Positions 45,838 through 55,529 of a stretch of 64,000 nt of DNA are shown here, in pieces. The DNA comes from Enterococcaceae bacterium OF42-14pH9A. GTDB lineage: Bacteria > Bacillota > Bacilli > Lactobacillales > Enterococcaceae. A program made the position numbers and the translations under genes. Every line of letters begins with the position of its first letter. Position 1 is the stretch's first letter. The DNA is taken from assembly GCA_027692465.1 (NCBI GenBank), contig JAQEYU010000001.1, positions 496,001-560,000 of the forward strand, in the 5' to 3' direction. The notes beneath the pieces were generated by a model. That model was given only the letters and a program-made list of their open reading frames with translations. It had not been told where the DNA came from and made no database searches.

Positions 45838-46626
45838 ATGAAAAAAGTACTTACGATTGCCGGTTCGGATATTTTTGCCGGTGGGGGATTGCAGGCGGAT
45901 TTGGCGACATTCTCACAGCTTGACACAGCCGGCTTGGCAGCTGTTACCTGTTTGACAACAGTAAGGGAGCAATTTGAGCTGCATCCGATTGCTGCATCTT
46001 TAGTGGGGGAGCAGCTTGCCAGTCTGGCGGCAGTGGATCTGGCAGCAATCAAGCTGGGTTTGTTGTTGACAGAAGAGACCGTTATGGAAACCAAAAAATT
46101 TCTGGAAACGAAATCGGTACCGATTGTGACGGATCCGGTATTTGCCTTTAAAGAAAGTAAAAATTGGCGGGAGGATGGTTTGGCACGAGCGATCGTTACT
46201 GAATTACTGCCGTTGACCACCATCACGACTCCGAATTTGGCAGAAGCAGAGATTCTGGCGGAGATGTCAATTACCTCGACAGCAGATATGAAGAAGGCAG
46301 CGGTCAAAATCCGCCACTTAGGTCCGGAGGTTGTAGTCATTAAAGGCGGTGATCGCCTGCCGGGCAAGCAAGCGATAGACTTGATTTATGACGGCACGTT
46401 TACTTTCCTGGAGGAGGAGAAATTGCCGCAAAAGACAGTCAATGGTGCCGGCTGTACCTTCGCAGCTGCGATTGCTGCAGAAATCGCCAAAGGGGCAACG
46501 CCGAAAACTGCAGTTGTTTTTGCAAAAAAATTCGTTTACGGAGCGATTCGTCAAGGTTACTTCGTTTCAGAGGGGTTCGGAAATGTCTGGCCCAATGGTT
46601 TTAAAAAAGAGGAGGAAAGTTTATGA
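45838..46626 (+). CDS. Pyridoxine/pyridoxal (or HMP) kinase, ThiD family
   Basis: 262 aa ribokinase-fold kinase. Motifs: VLTIAGSDIFAGGGLQADLATF, TDPVFAFKE, TPNLAEAEIL, VVVIKGGDRLPGKQA and the catalytic GAGCTFAAAIAAEIAKG (anion-hole GAGC). The GAGCTFAAAI form, the short length and the downstream ECF gene fit the PdxK branch of ThiD enzymes (vitamin B6 salvage) better than thiamin HMP kinases; this is inference. ATG at 45838, 7 bp after AGGAGG. It overlaps the next gene by 4 bp. Confidence 0.85.
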   Translation: MKKVLTIAGSDIFAGGGLQADLATFSQLDTAGLAAVTCLTTVREQFELHPIAASLVGEQLASLAAVDLAAIKLGLLLTEETVMETKKFLETKSVPIVTDPVFAFKESKNWREDGLARAIVTELLPLTTITTPNLAEAEILAEMSITSTADMKKAAVKIRHLGPEVVVIKGGDRLPGKQAIDLIYDGTFTFLEEEKLPQKTVNGAGCTFAAAIAAEIAKGATPKTAVVFAKKFVYGAIRQGYFVSEGFGNVWPNGFKKEEESL

Positions 46627-47120
46627 AAAAAGCTTCGTTACCGTTATTGGCGATGCTGATCGCCGTAACGGTCACACTTTCAATTATTTTCATCATTCCG
46701 ATTCCACCGACGCGGGGCTTTGTTACCTTGGCGGAAGTCGGGATTTATACCGCTTCATTGCTGTTCGGCGGTGTGCCCGGAATGGTTGTCGGGGCAGTCA
46801 GCGGCGGCTTGATTGATTTGATCAGCGGGTATCCCGAATGGGCGCTTTTTTCCATCATTATTCATGGCCTGCAGGGCTTTATTGCTGGCAAATTAGCGGA
46901 GCGGACTTTTAGAGGTGCTGACGTATCCGGCTTGATTATGGGCAGTATTGTGATGGTAGTCGGCTACTTTTTTGCCGGTTGGCTGCTATTTGGCCTAGGT
47001 TCCGGAATAGCTTCCATTATCGGAAACATTATTCAGAACGGGTTCGGAATCATCGTAACCATTCCGGTAGTCAAGGGTTTGGCGCGTTTTCAAGACACAA
47101 GAAGGGATCGAATATCATGA
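46623..47120 (+). CDS. ECF transporter S component, probably for vitamin B6 (PdxU-like)
   Basis: 165 aa, about five to six membrane helices. The N-terminal ALPLLAML-type start ([29 protein letters not shown], in part) and [25 protein letters not shown] are the ECF S-component signature region that binds the substrate. It needs the shared EcfA1A2T module encoded elsewhere. Coupled to the kinase upstream (ATGA overlap) and to the next gene (ATGA overlap). Substrate pyridoxine or related is inferred from the kinase; HMP/thiazole is the alternative. Confidence 0.82.
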   Translation: MKKASLPLLAMLIAVTVTLSIIFIIPIPPTRGFVTLAEVGIYTASLLFGGVPGMVVGAVSGGLIDLISGYPEWALFSIIIHGLQGFIAGKLAERTFRGADVSGLIMGSIVMVVGYFFAGWLLFGLGSGIASIIGNIIQNGFGIIVTIPVVKGLARFQDTRRDRIS

Positions 47121-47662
47121 CATTTTTAGAAACGCTTCAACAGGATTTAACAACAATTGCCTTGGATGTTATAGAAAAATCCGGTATCAAAAAAGGAGAA
47201 ATCTTTGTTTTGGGTTGTTCCAGCAGCGAGGTCGTCGGCGGTGTTATTGGAAAAAATTCCAGTCAAGAAGTCGGTGAAGTCATCGTCGGGACCTTATACG
47301 CTCTGCTAAAAGAGCGGGGGATCTACTTAGCTGTTCAGGGCTGTGAGCATATCAACCGCGCTCTGGCGGTGGAACGGGAATTGGCAGAGAAAAAAGATTT
47401 TGAGATTGTCAGTGTCGTTCCGGCGCTGCATGCAGGCGGTTCGGCCTCTGTGGCAGCCTTCCAGCTGTTTGAAGACCCGGTGGAAATCGAACATATCACA
47501 GCTAAAGCGGGCATCGATATCGGCGATACGGCTATTGGCATGCACATCAAACATGTCCAGATTCCGCTTCGTCCTGTTAAGAAAACGTTGGGAACAGCCC
47601 ACGTCACTGCCTTGACCTCTCGACCAAAACTGATCGGGGGACCCCGAGCACAGTATGAATAG
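47117..47662 (+). CDS. UPF0340 / YwlG family protein (TIGR01440)
   Basis: 181 aa. The start [21 protein letters not shown] and the motifs [37 protein letters not shown] and [11 protein letters not shown] fit the YwlG family, whose function is unknown. ATG at 47117 overlaps the ECF gene by 4 bp; a longer frame to 46979 lies inside that gene and is rejected. Being the third gene of a coupled vitamin-salvage operon suggests a link with B6 metabolism. Confidence 0.85.
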   Translation: MTFLETLQQDLTTIALDVIEKSGIKKGEIFVLGCSSSEVVGGVIGKNSSQEVGEVIVGTLYALLKERGIYLAVQGCEHINRALAVERELAEKKDFEIVSVVPALHAGGSASVAAFQLFEDPVEIEHITAKAGIDIGDTAIGMHIKHVQIPLRPVKKTLGTAHVTALTSRPKLIGGPRAQYE

Positions 47663-47788
47663 GGAAAACGGGATTGAGGTGTAGTTTTATCTATCCAAAG
47701 GCAGGAAATTTAGAAGTTCCTACAAGAACCGCACCCCTGCAATTGTATCCGGCCTTGACTTTTTTACGGGAATCAAAATAGGCTGGTG

Positions 47789-47819
47789 ACAGGTTGTAAG
47801 TCGCCAACCTGTTTTGTTT
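47789..47819 (+). terminator. Terminator of the pdxK operon
   Basis: ACAGGTTG (47789-47796) pairs with CAACCTGT (47805-47812), followed by TTTGTTTA. Confidence 0.85.
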
Positions 47820-47867
47820 ATGGTAGGAAATGTGGGGAACTTTGATGTCGCCAGCTCGTTAAAATTC

Positions 47868-47930
47868 GGAGCAAACCCTTAAAAAAGTCCGTAAAATACG
47901 GCGCCCATCGGGTTTTTCAGCCCATCCTGA
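47868..47930 (-). repeat. TIR element fragment J, right end only
   Basis: AAAAAAGTCCGTAAAATACGG and ATCGGGTTTTTCAGCCCATCC resemble the right end of the reverse-oriented copies (GTCCGCAAAAATCTGG ... TTTTCAGGCATGCCC). Tentative. Confidence 0.4.
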
Positions 47931-47940
47931 AAAATGATAA

Positions 47941-47998
47941 AGTCTTTTCTGTTTTTCTTGGATGAAGTCATCCTCGAACAGCAGAAAAGGCTTTTTTT
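47941..47998 (+). terminator. Second terminator-like hairpin between ywlG and hrcA
   Basis: AGTCTTTTCTG (47941-47951) pairs with CAGAAAAGGCT (47982-47992), inner GGATG/CATCC, then a T-run. Confidence 0.85.
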
Positions 47999-48000
47999 AA

Positions 48001-48110
48001 TAGGGGCGGTACTCTTTTGTGCTGCAATCTGTGCTGGAAATACACAATTTTAAGGTTGGCCCTGCTCCTTGATTGTGACAGATTCGCAAAAATCTGAGCT
48101 GTCGATGGAA
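48001..48110 (-). repeat. TIR element fragment K, reverse, decayed
   Basis: TAGGGGCGGTACTCTTTTG, then GCTGCAATCTGTGC, GCTCCTTGATTGTGACAG and CGCAAAAATCTGAG follow the reverse-orientation order of landmarks. The right end is lost. The open frame 48069-48275 over it is not a gene. Confidence 0.5.
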
Positions 48111-48234
48111 CTGCCGGAGCCACCTAAGAAATTTCCTGAAAAAAAGTGTGAATTCTTCTTGAAGTGTGAGCTTAGAAAAGGAATGAAGGTCGCATGGACG
48201 TTGTTCCGGTGCCGTTTTATCCTTTTCAATCTTG

Positions 48235-48261
48235 TTAGCACTCTATCTGTTCGAGTGCTAA
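48235..48261. promoter_or_regulatory. CIRCE operator 1 (HrcA binding site)
   Basis: TTAGCACTC-N9-GAGTGCTAA, a perfect match to the CIRCE consensus, located upstream of the -35 box. Confidence 0.97.
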
Positions 48262-48278
48262 TTTTTGAGTCCTGATCC

Positions 48279-48312
48279 TTGACATCTGCTGTTGATATGG
48301 TATATTTATAAT
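48279..48312 (+). promoter_or_regulatory. Promoter of the hrcA-grpE-dnaK operon
   Basis: TTGACA (48279-48284) with TATATT (48301-48306, 16 bp spacer); TATAAT at 48307-48312 would need a 22 bp spacer. It lies between two CIRCE operators. Confidence 0.75.
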
Positions 48313-48316
48313 CGTG

Positions 48317-48343
48317 TTAGCACTTAAAAGAGATGAGTGCTAA
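48317..48343. promoter_or_regulatory. CIRCE operator 2
   Basis: TTAGCACTT-N9-GAGTGCTAA: one mismatch in the left arm. It lies at or just after the transcription start and ends 15 bp before the hrcA ATG. Confidence 0.95.
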
Positions 48344-48358
48344 CGAGAGGTGATAGAA

Positions 48359-49408
48359 ATGTTGACAAACAGGCAACAAGATATTCTACGTCTCATCATC
48401 CAACATTACACACAGACCGGACAGCCGGTGGGTTCAAAAAAATTGATGGAAGAAGGCATTGATGCCAGTTCCGCAACGATCCGTAACGAAATGAAAACAT
48501 TGGAGGATCAAGGCCTTTTACAAAAGACCCACTCTTCCTCGGGGCGGGTTCCTTCTATTGAAGGGTATCGATTTTATGTGGACCATCTGTTGCAGCCGGG
48601 CAGAGTCGATAAACAGGAGATGCAGACGATCCGTCGATCTTTCGGTGGAGAGTTTCATGAAATCGATGAAATCATCCAACAGTCTGCGAATATTCTTTCC
48701 CAATTGACCAGCTATACTGCATTGTCACTGGGACCGGATGTCAAAGAGCGGAAGTTGACGGGCTTTCGGATCGTTCCTCTCAATAATCGACAAGTGATCG
48801 CTATCATTGTGACCGATAAGGGAAACGTGGAAAGTCAAGTCTTTGGGATACCGGCTTCTATTTCCGGAGAAGATCTGGAAAAAATGGTGCGTATCATCAA
48901 TGACAAGCTGATAGGAGAATCTCTGATCACGGTTTATCATCGGTTGCGTACTGAGATTCCGATGATTCTTCACAAGTACTTTCAAACCACTGAAGGCATC
49001 TTGGCGTTGTTTGACACGATGCTGGGACAGGCTTTTGAAGAAAAGGTCTTCGTGGGCGGTCGAATGAATCTTTTGGATTTTGAAGGCTCCAACGATGTCA
49101 ATCAGTTCAAATTGATGTACACTTTAATGAAGGATCCGGAAGAGATGAATCAACTGCTGATACCCGAAAATCAAGGGATTCAGATTCGTATCGGCAACGA
49201 GTTGGGTAATCAGTTGTTCCAAAACATGAGTTTGATCCAAGCGTCTTATGAGATTGACGGACATGGGCAGGGGACAATCGCTTTATTGGGTCCTACCAGT
49301 ATGCAGTATTCCCGCATGTTTGGTTTAATCGACGCATTTCGTCATGAGTTAGCCTTAAAGTTGGCCGATTATTACCGTTCTTTGGAAGGCGATTTCGACC
49401 GAGGCTGA
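48359..49408 (+). CDS. hrcA: HrcA, heat-inducible transcription repressor
   Basis: Represses class I heat-shock genes by binding CIRCE; activity depends on GroEL in other species. 349 aa. N-terminal winged helix (TNRQQDILRLIIQHYTQTGQPVGSK with SSATIRNEMKTLEDQGLL), GAF-like centre, and C-terminal GTIALLGPTSMQYSRMFGLID. ATG at 48359 is 6 bp after AGAGGTG; the GTG at 48350 lies within that ribosome site. Autoregulated through the two operators. Confidence 0.97.
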   Translation: MLTNRQQDILRLIIQHYTQTGQPVGSKKLMEEGIDASSATIRNEMKTLEDQGLLQKTHSSSGRVPSIEGYRFYVDHLLQPGRVDKQEMQTIRRSFGGEFHEIDEIIQQSANILSQLTSYTALSLGPDVKERKLTGFRIVPLNNRQVIAIIVTDKGNVESQVFGIPASISGEDLEKMVRIINDKLIGESLITVYHRLRTEIPMILHKYFQTTEGILALFDTMLGQAFEEKVFVGGRMNLLDFEGSNDVNQFKLMYTLMKDPEEMNQLLIPENQGIQIRIGNELGNQLFQNMSLIQASYEIDGHGQGTIALLGPTSMQYSRMFGLIDAFRHELALKLADYYRSLEGDFDRG

Positions 49409-49435
49409 TGAGGACTTAAGAAGGGAAGTAACGAC

Positions 49436-49975
49436 GTGTCAGAAAAAGAGCAAGAGTTCAGCGAAGAAGTCGCGGAACTGAAGGATTTGGAAAACAAAGA
49501 AGCAGATGCTGCTGATGAACAGTCGGAGCTGGAAAAAGTAACGGCTGAAAAAGAGGCGTTGGAGGATCAATACTTGCGGGCGCAAGCAGAGATTGCCAAT
49601 ATGACCAAGCGCAACCGTCTTGAACGGGAAACACTGCAGCGGTATCGTTCCCAAGATTTAGCGAAGAAGCTTTTACCCGCTATCGACAATTTGGAACGAG
49701 CTTTGGCTACTGAGGTTTCAGATGAGCAGGGTGCCGGGCTGAAAAAAGGTGTCGAAATGGTGCTGGAAAGCCTCTTGAGTGCCCTGAAAGAAGAAGGAAT
49801 CGAAGAAGTGCCTGCAGAAAAAGGGACTGTCTACGATCCGAATGTCCATCATGGCGTCCAAACGGTTGCGGCAACTGAAGAAACACCGGCAGACACTATT
49901 GTGGAAGTTTTCCAAAAAGGCTATAAACTCCATGACCGGGTCCTGCGACCGGCGATGGTGATCGTGGCTCAATAA
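49436..49975 (+). CDS. grpE: GrpE, nucleotide exchange factor of DnaK
   Basis: 179 aa. Acidic, coiled-coil N-terminal half (about 1-85), then the four-helix/beta-wing region with LLPAIDNLERAL, GVEMVLESLLSALKEEGIEEV, DPNVHHGVQTV and the C-terminal QKGYKLHDRVLRPAMVIVAQ, all typical. GTG start at 49436 with AAGGGAAG upstream. Confidence 0.97.
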   Translation: MSEKEQEFSEEVAELKDLENKEADAADEQSELEKVTAEKEALEDQYLRAQAEIANMTKRNRLERETLQRYRSQDLAKKLLPAIDNLERALATEVSDEQGAGLKKGVEMVLESLLSALKEEGIEEVPAEKGTVYDPNVHHGVQTVAATEETPADTIVEVFQKGYKLHDRVLRPAMVIVAQ

Positions 49976-50005
49976 GCTTCGATTTATAAAAGCAGATCCA
50001 AGTAA

Positions 50006-51892
<1,887 letters not shown>

Positions 51893-51972
51893 GTAAATTG
51901 TAATTTCTGCCGCAGCGGTACGCCGGATTGCGGCAAAGGAGTATTTCCATACGGCTTTTGCCGAAAAGCCAG

Positions 51973-52003
51973 AAAGCCAAAGTTTTTTAACTTTGGCTTT
52001 TTT
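51973..52003 (+). terminator. Terminator between dnaK and dnaJ
   Basis: AAAGCCAAAGTT (51973-51984) pairs with AACTTTGGCTTT (51989-52000) followed by T's; loop TTTT. Confidence 0.88.
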
Positions 52004-52050
52004 GCAGGGGAAATTCCGCAGCAGGAAGCGTTAAAACTTTTCAAAACGGG

Positions 52051-52079
52051 TTCTGCATATCAATGGAATATGTTAGAAT
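52051..52079 (+). promoter_or_regulatory. Separate dnaJ promoter
   Basis: TTCTGC (52051-52056), 17 bp spacer, extended TG-T-TAGAAT (TAGAAT at 52074-52079). No CIRCE in the interval 51893-52214. Confidence 0.6.
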
Positions 52080-52214
52080 ACACGAGTGCAGAATCAAAGC
52101 TGTCATCAGTTTCCACGAAGCAGCTGCGTATGACTTCGATCTGTTTGTGATGGGAAGTCACGAAAATACAGCTGGTGTGCAGTGGAAACCGGTGAAAAAG
52201 TAGGAGGAAAGCCA

Positions 52215-53378
52215 ATGGCAGAGAAACGAGATTATTACGAAGTCCTGGGAGTCGCAAAAGGGGCAACGGATGATGAAATAAAAAAAGCATACCGCAAGCT
52301 TTCCAAACAATACCATCCGGATATCAATAAAGAAGCGGATGCTGAAGCTAAATTTAAAGAGATTTCTGAAGCTTATGAGATTCTTAGTGATCCGCAAAAG
52401 CGCGCGGCTTATGATCAATATGGTCACGCCGGTACCGACCCCAATTATGGAGGCGGTGGCTTCGGTGGCGGTTACGGAGATTTCGGCGGCTTTTCCGGTG
52501 GTGGTTTTGGCGGGTTCGAAGATATTTTCGAGTCCTTCTTTGGCGGTGGCGGCCGTTCGGCAAATCCTAATGCGCCGCGGCAGGGAGCAGATCTTCAGTA
52601 TTCCGTCAATCTGAAATTCGAAGAGGCTGTCTTCGGCGTGGAAAAAACTGTCAAGTATAATCGGGAAGAAACTTGTCATACCTGTGGCGGTAACGGTGCA
52701 AAACCCGGCACACAGCCGGTAACTTGTTCCAAATGTGGCGGTTCCGGGCAGATCAATGTAGAGCGGCAAACCCCTCTTGGCCGGGTGATGAGCCGACAGA
52801 CTTGTGATGTGTGTCACGGTACCGGCAAAGAAATCAAGGAACCTTGTGAGACTTGTCATGGCACCGGTCACGAAAAACGAGCCCATGAAGTCAAAGTCAA
52901 TGTACCGGCCGGTGTTGAAGAAGGTCAGCAGATGCGTCTTTCCGGTCAAGGTGAAGCCGGAACGAACGGCGGTCCTTACGGTGATCTCTATGTCGTCTTC
53001 CGGGTTGAAGAAAGTGATATTTTCGATCGTGACGGGGCCGAGATTTATTACGAGCTGCCTTTGAACTTTGTACAGGCGGCATTGGGCGATGAAGTCAATG
53101 TGCCGACTGTTCACGGTGATGTGAAGCTGAAGATCCCGGCAGGTACCCAAACCGGCACCAGCTTCCGTTTGCGGGGGAAAGGTGCACCGAAACTGCGAGG
53201 AACCGGTAACGGCGACCAGCAGGTGAAAGTGAAATTAATTACCCCTAAAAACTTGAGTGAAGAGCAGAAAGCAGCGTTGCGACAGTTTGCCGAAGTGTCC
53301 GGCAGCAAGATCGATGAGCAGCATTCCGAGGGTTTTTTCGATAAAATGAAGGATGCTTTTAGCGGGAAGAAAAAATGA
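52215..53378 (+). CDS. dnaJ: DnaJ, Hsp40 co-chaperone
   Basis: 387 aa. J-domain (about 1-70) with the HPD motif in [12 protein letters not shown], a Gly/Phe-rich region (about 75-125), four zinc-binding repeats [24 protein letters not shown] and CETCHGTG, then the C-terminal substrate-binding beta domains. ATG 52215 has AGGAGG at 52202-52207; an extension to 52182 is rejected. Confidence 0.98.
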   Translation: MAEKRDYYEVLGVAKGATDDEIKKAYRKLSKQYHPDINKEADAEAKFKEISEAYEILSDPQKRAAYDQYGHAGTDPNYGGGGFGGGYGDFGGFSGGGFGGFEDIFESFFGGGGRSANPNAPRQGADLQYSVNLKFEEAVFGVEKTVKYNREETCHTCGGNGAKPGTQPVTCSKCGGSGQINVERQTPLGRVMSRQTCDVCHGTGKEIKEPCETCHGTGHEKRAHEVKVNVPAGVEEGQQMRLSGQGEAGTNGGPYGDLYVVFRVEESDIFDRDGAEIYYELPLNFVQAALGDEVNVPTVHGDVKLKIPAGTQTGTSFRLRGKGAPKLRGTGNGDQQVKVKLITPKNLSEEQKAALRQFAEVSGSKIDEQHSEGFFDKMKDAFSGKKK

Positions 53379-53383
53379 AGGAT

Positions 53384-53424
53384 GACGGCAAACCCGGTTT
53401 TTCTTGGGTCTGCCGTCTTTTTTT
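53384..53424 (+). terminator. Terminator of dnaJ
   Basis: GACGGCA...ACCC (53384-) pairs with GGGT...TGCCGTC (53411-53417 for the outer arm), followed by seven T. Confidence 0.9.
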
Positions 53425-53436
53425 GCTATTCTTGAG

Positions 53437-53599
53437 TGGGGCGTGTCTGAAAATTCCAGTGGCAGATGTTTTGACCCTTTTCACCGCAATCTGCGTCGTA
53501 ACTGTGCAACTTTGTACCACATAAGCTGCGCTTTACTTCTTGATTTCGGTAAAAAGTCCGCAAAAATCTGGATTCCCGGTATTTTCAGGCATGCCCTAA
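53437..53599 (-). repeat. TIR element copy E, reverse orientation, complete
   Basis: GGGGCGTGTCTGAAAATTCC at the left and GGTATTTTCAGGCATGCCC followed by TAA at the right. The interior is the reverse complement of the copies at 34832 and 3264 with high similarity. It fills the interval between the dnaJ terminator and the ribosome site of the next gene (AAGGAGG, 53603-53609). Confidence 0.88.
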
Positions 53600-53616
53600 A
53601 ACAAGGAGGCGATTTT

Positions 53617-54684
53617 GTGATTCGAACATTTTCCGGCCCGCAAACCTACATCCAGGGTCCAGGGGTTTTGCGAACTCAGCTGAATCAATTGCAGCGTTTA
53701 GGGGGGCAGGCTGTTGTTGTGACTGACGAGTTTGTTAAAAATATGCTGGGTGACCAACTGACAGCTGATCTGAAACAAACAGAGATCGACTGCGCTTTCT
53801 TTTTAGTTGATAAGCAGGCGCAAGATGAGCTCAAGACTAGCCTGAAAAAAACAATTGCCGCTACTGAAAAAGCGGTCTTTGTCATCGGATTGGGGGGCGG
53901 TCGCGCCATTGACAGCGCCAAAACTCTGGCCGATGCTGCCGGTCTGCCCATCGCGGTTCTGCCTACTTCTGCTTCGATGGACGCACCGACTTCCCGAATT
54001 TCGGTTATCTATGACGAGCAGGGTGTATTTCAGCGCTATGATTACTACCCGACCAATCCGGAAGTCTTGCTGGTGGATACTGAAGTTATTTTTGCGGCGC
54101 CCGGGATTCTGCTGGCACAAGGGATTGCTGACGGTTTGGCGACTTATATCGAAGCCCGGGCAGTCTGGCATGACGGCGGCAACAATATTACTGGGGGTAA
54201 GCCAACGTTTGCGTCGTGGGCGATTGCCGAGAAGTGTCGAGATGTGCTTTTTGACAGTGCCCGGCAGGCGTTAACTGATCAGAAGCAGGGAATCCTGTCA
54301 GCTGATTTTGAAGCAGTGGTGGAAGCCAATATCCTGTTGAGCGGCCTCGGCTTTGAAAATGGCGGCCTGAGCCTGGCTCATGGCTTCCACAATGTAATCA
54401 TGGGTAGTCAAAAATATGCCGTGAAAGCGGCACATGGCGAGATCGTTGCTGTGGGCCTACTTATTCAGTTGGCGGCAGAAGGAAGAACTGATGAGTTTAC
54501 GGCCTACCACGAACTGCTGTCGGCAATCGGGATGCCGGTAACTTTGGCGGCGTTGGGACTTGATCGGCAGCAGCTTTCGCTGGAACAACTTGCTGCTGCC
54601 GTCTTGGCGACGGGGCAGGCCGGCAATCATATTCCGCTGGGGGTAGGTCCAAGCGAATTGATCGCAGCTTTGGAAACAGTATAA
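53617..54684 (+). CDS. Glycerol dehydrogenase family protein (iron/zinc-containing alcohol dehydrogenase)
   Basis: 355 aa. NAD-binding GLGGGRAIDSAKTLADAAG, PTSASMDAPTSRISVIYDEQG, metal ligands in GIADGLATYIEARAVW (Asp), SLAHGFHNVI (His) and AAHGEIVAVG (His), and the GldA-like pattern ILLSGLGFENGGL. Family members oxidise glycerol to dihydroxyacetone or act on related polyols; no dihydroxyacetone kinase is nearby, so the substrate is uncertain. GTG at 53617 with AAGGAGG 7 bp upstream; the longer frame to 53404 runs through repeat DNA. Confidence 0.87.
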   Translation: MIRTFSGPQTYIQGPGVLRTQLNQLQRLGGQAVVVTDEFVKNMLGDQLTADLKQTEIDCAFFLVDKQAQDELKTSLKKTIAATEKAVFVIGLGGGRAIDSAKTLADAAGLPIAVLPTSASMDAPTSRISVIYDEQGVFQRYDYYPTNPEVLLVDTEVIFAAPGILLAQGIADGLATYIEARAVWHDGGNNITGGKPTFASWAIAEKCRDVLFDSARQALTDQKQGILSADFEAVVEANILLSGLGFENGGLSLAHGFHNVIMGSQKYAVKAAHGEIVAVGLLIQLAAEGRTDEFTAYHELLSAIGMPVTLAALGLDRQQLSLEQLAAAVLATGQAGNHIPLGVGPSELIAALETV

Positions 54685-54689
54685 TAGCC

Positions 54690-54729
54690 GAAAAAAGATC
54701 GCACCTTTTGAGGTTGCGATCTTTTTTCG
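54690..54729. terminator. Bidirectional terminator between the dehydrogenase and glnQ-like genes
   Basis: GAAAAAAGATCGC...CCT pairs with AGG...GCGATCTTTTTTC, A-run on one side and T-run on the other, serving two convergent genes. Confidence 0.9.
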
Positions 54730-54788
54730 ACAGCGTTTTTCGTTCTGAATAAATGAAAAGGTATGAACGGCGAGCAGACTTGAGCAGG

Positions 54789-55526
54789 TCAGATATTCAA
54801 GACCTTATCCAGAAAGTCTTGTGTGCGCGGATTTGTTGGCGTGTTGAAAACTTCGTCAGGTGTGCCGTCCTCTAAAAAGACCCCACCGTCACAGAACAAC
54901 ACCCGGTCGGCAACTTCTTTGGCAAATCCCATTTCGTGGGTCACGATTACCATCGTCATCCCTTTGTGCGCCAGTTTTTTCATCACGTTCAGCACGTCAC
55001 CGACCATTTCCGGATCCAGGGCTGAAGTTGGTTCGTCAAACAGCATGATATCCGGATCCATTGCCAGTGCCCGGGCAATGGCGACCCGTTGTTTTTGGCC
55101 GCCGGATAGACTGCTGGGTTTAGCATCTTTTTTATCTGCCAAGCCGACAGTTTCCAAAAGAGCGACCGCTTTTTGTTCGGCTGCGTCTTTACTCATTTTG
55201 TTAAGGTCGGTTGGTGCAAGGGTGATGTTCTCCAGGACTGTCAAATGCGGAAACAAATTGAAATGCTGGAAGACCATCCCGATGTGCTGGCGGATTTTGT
55301 TGATATTTGTCTGTTTGTCCATCAAGTCGGCACCGTCGATGACAATCTGACCGCTGCTGGGTTCTTCCAAGCGGTTTAAACAGCGGAGGAAAGTGCTCTT
55401 ACCGGAACCGGAAGGACCGATAATACAGACGACCTCACCTTCGTGGATATCGATGGAAATATCATTCAAAACCGTATTGTTTCCGTATTTTTTGACAAGG
55501 TTTTTAACAGTGATTTTTTCAGTCAT
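54789..55526 (-). CDS. Amino acid (glutamine-type) ABC transporter ATP-binding protein
   Basis: 245 aa polar amino acid ABC ATPase. Walker [11 protein letters not shown]-loop [18 protein letters not shown], signature [15 protein letters not shown], Walker [21 protein letters not shown] and [14 protein letters not shown], all of the GlnQ/HisP type. Second gene of an operon, 3 bp after the substrate-binding/permease gene. Confidence 0.93.
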   Translation of the reverse strand: MTEKITVKNLVKKYGNNTVLNDISIDIHEGEVVCIIGPSGSGKSTFLRCLNRLEEPSSGQIVIDGADLMDKQTNINKIRQHIGMVFQHFNLFPHLTVLENITLAPTDLNKMSKDAAEQKAVALLETVGLADKKDAKPSSLSGGQKQRVAIARALAMDPDIMLFDEPTSALDPEMVGDVLNVMKKLAHKGMTMVIVTHEMGFAKEVADRVLFCDGGVFLEDGTPDEVFNTPTNPRTQDFLDKVLNI

Positions 55527-55529
55527 TGG

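Noticed and set aside
48069-48275. Open frame of 68 codons before hrcA
   Set aside because: Overlaps a decayed element fragment and a CIRCE operator; no ribosome site.
53404-53616. N-terminal extension of the glycerol-dehydrogenase family gene
   Set aside because: The extension translates the dnaJ terminator region and TIR element copy E; the GTG at 53617 has a perfect ribosome site and matches the family N-terminus.
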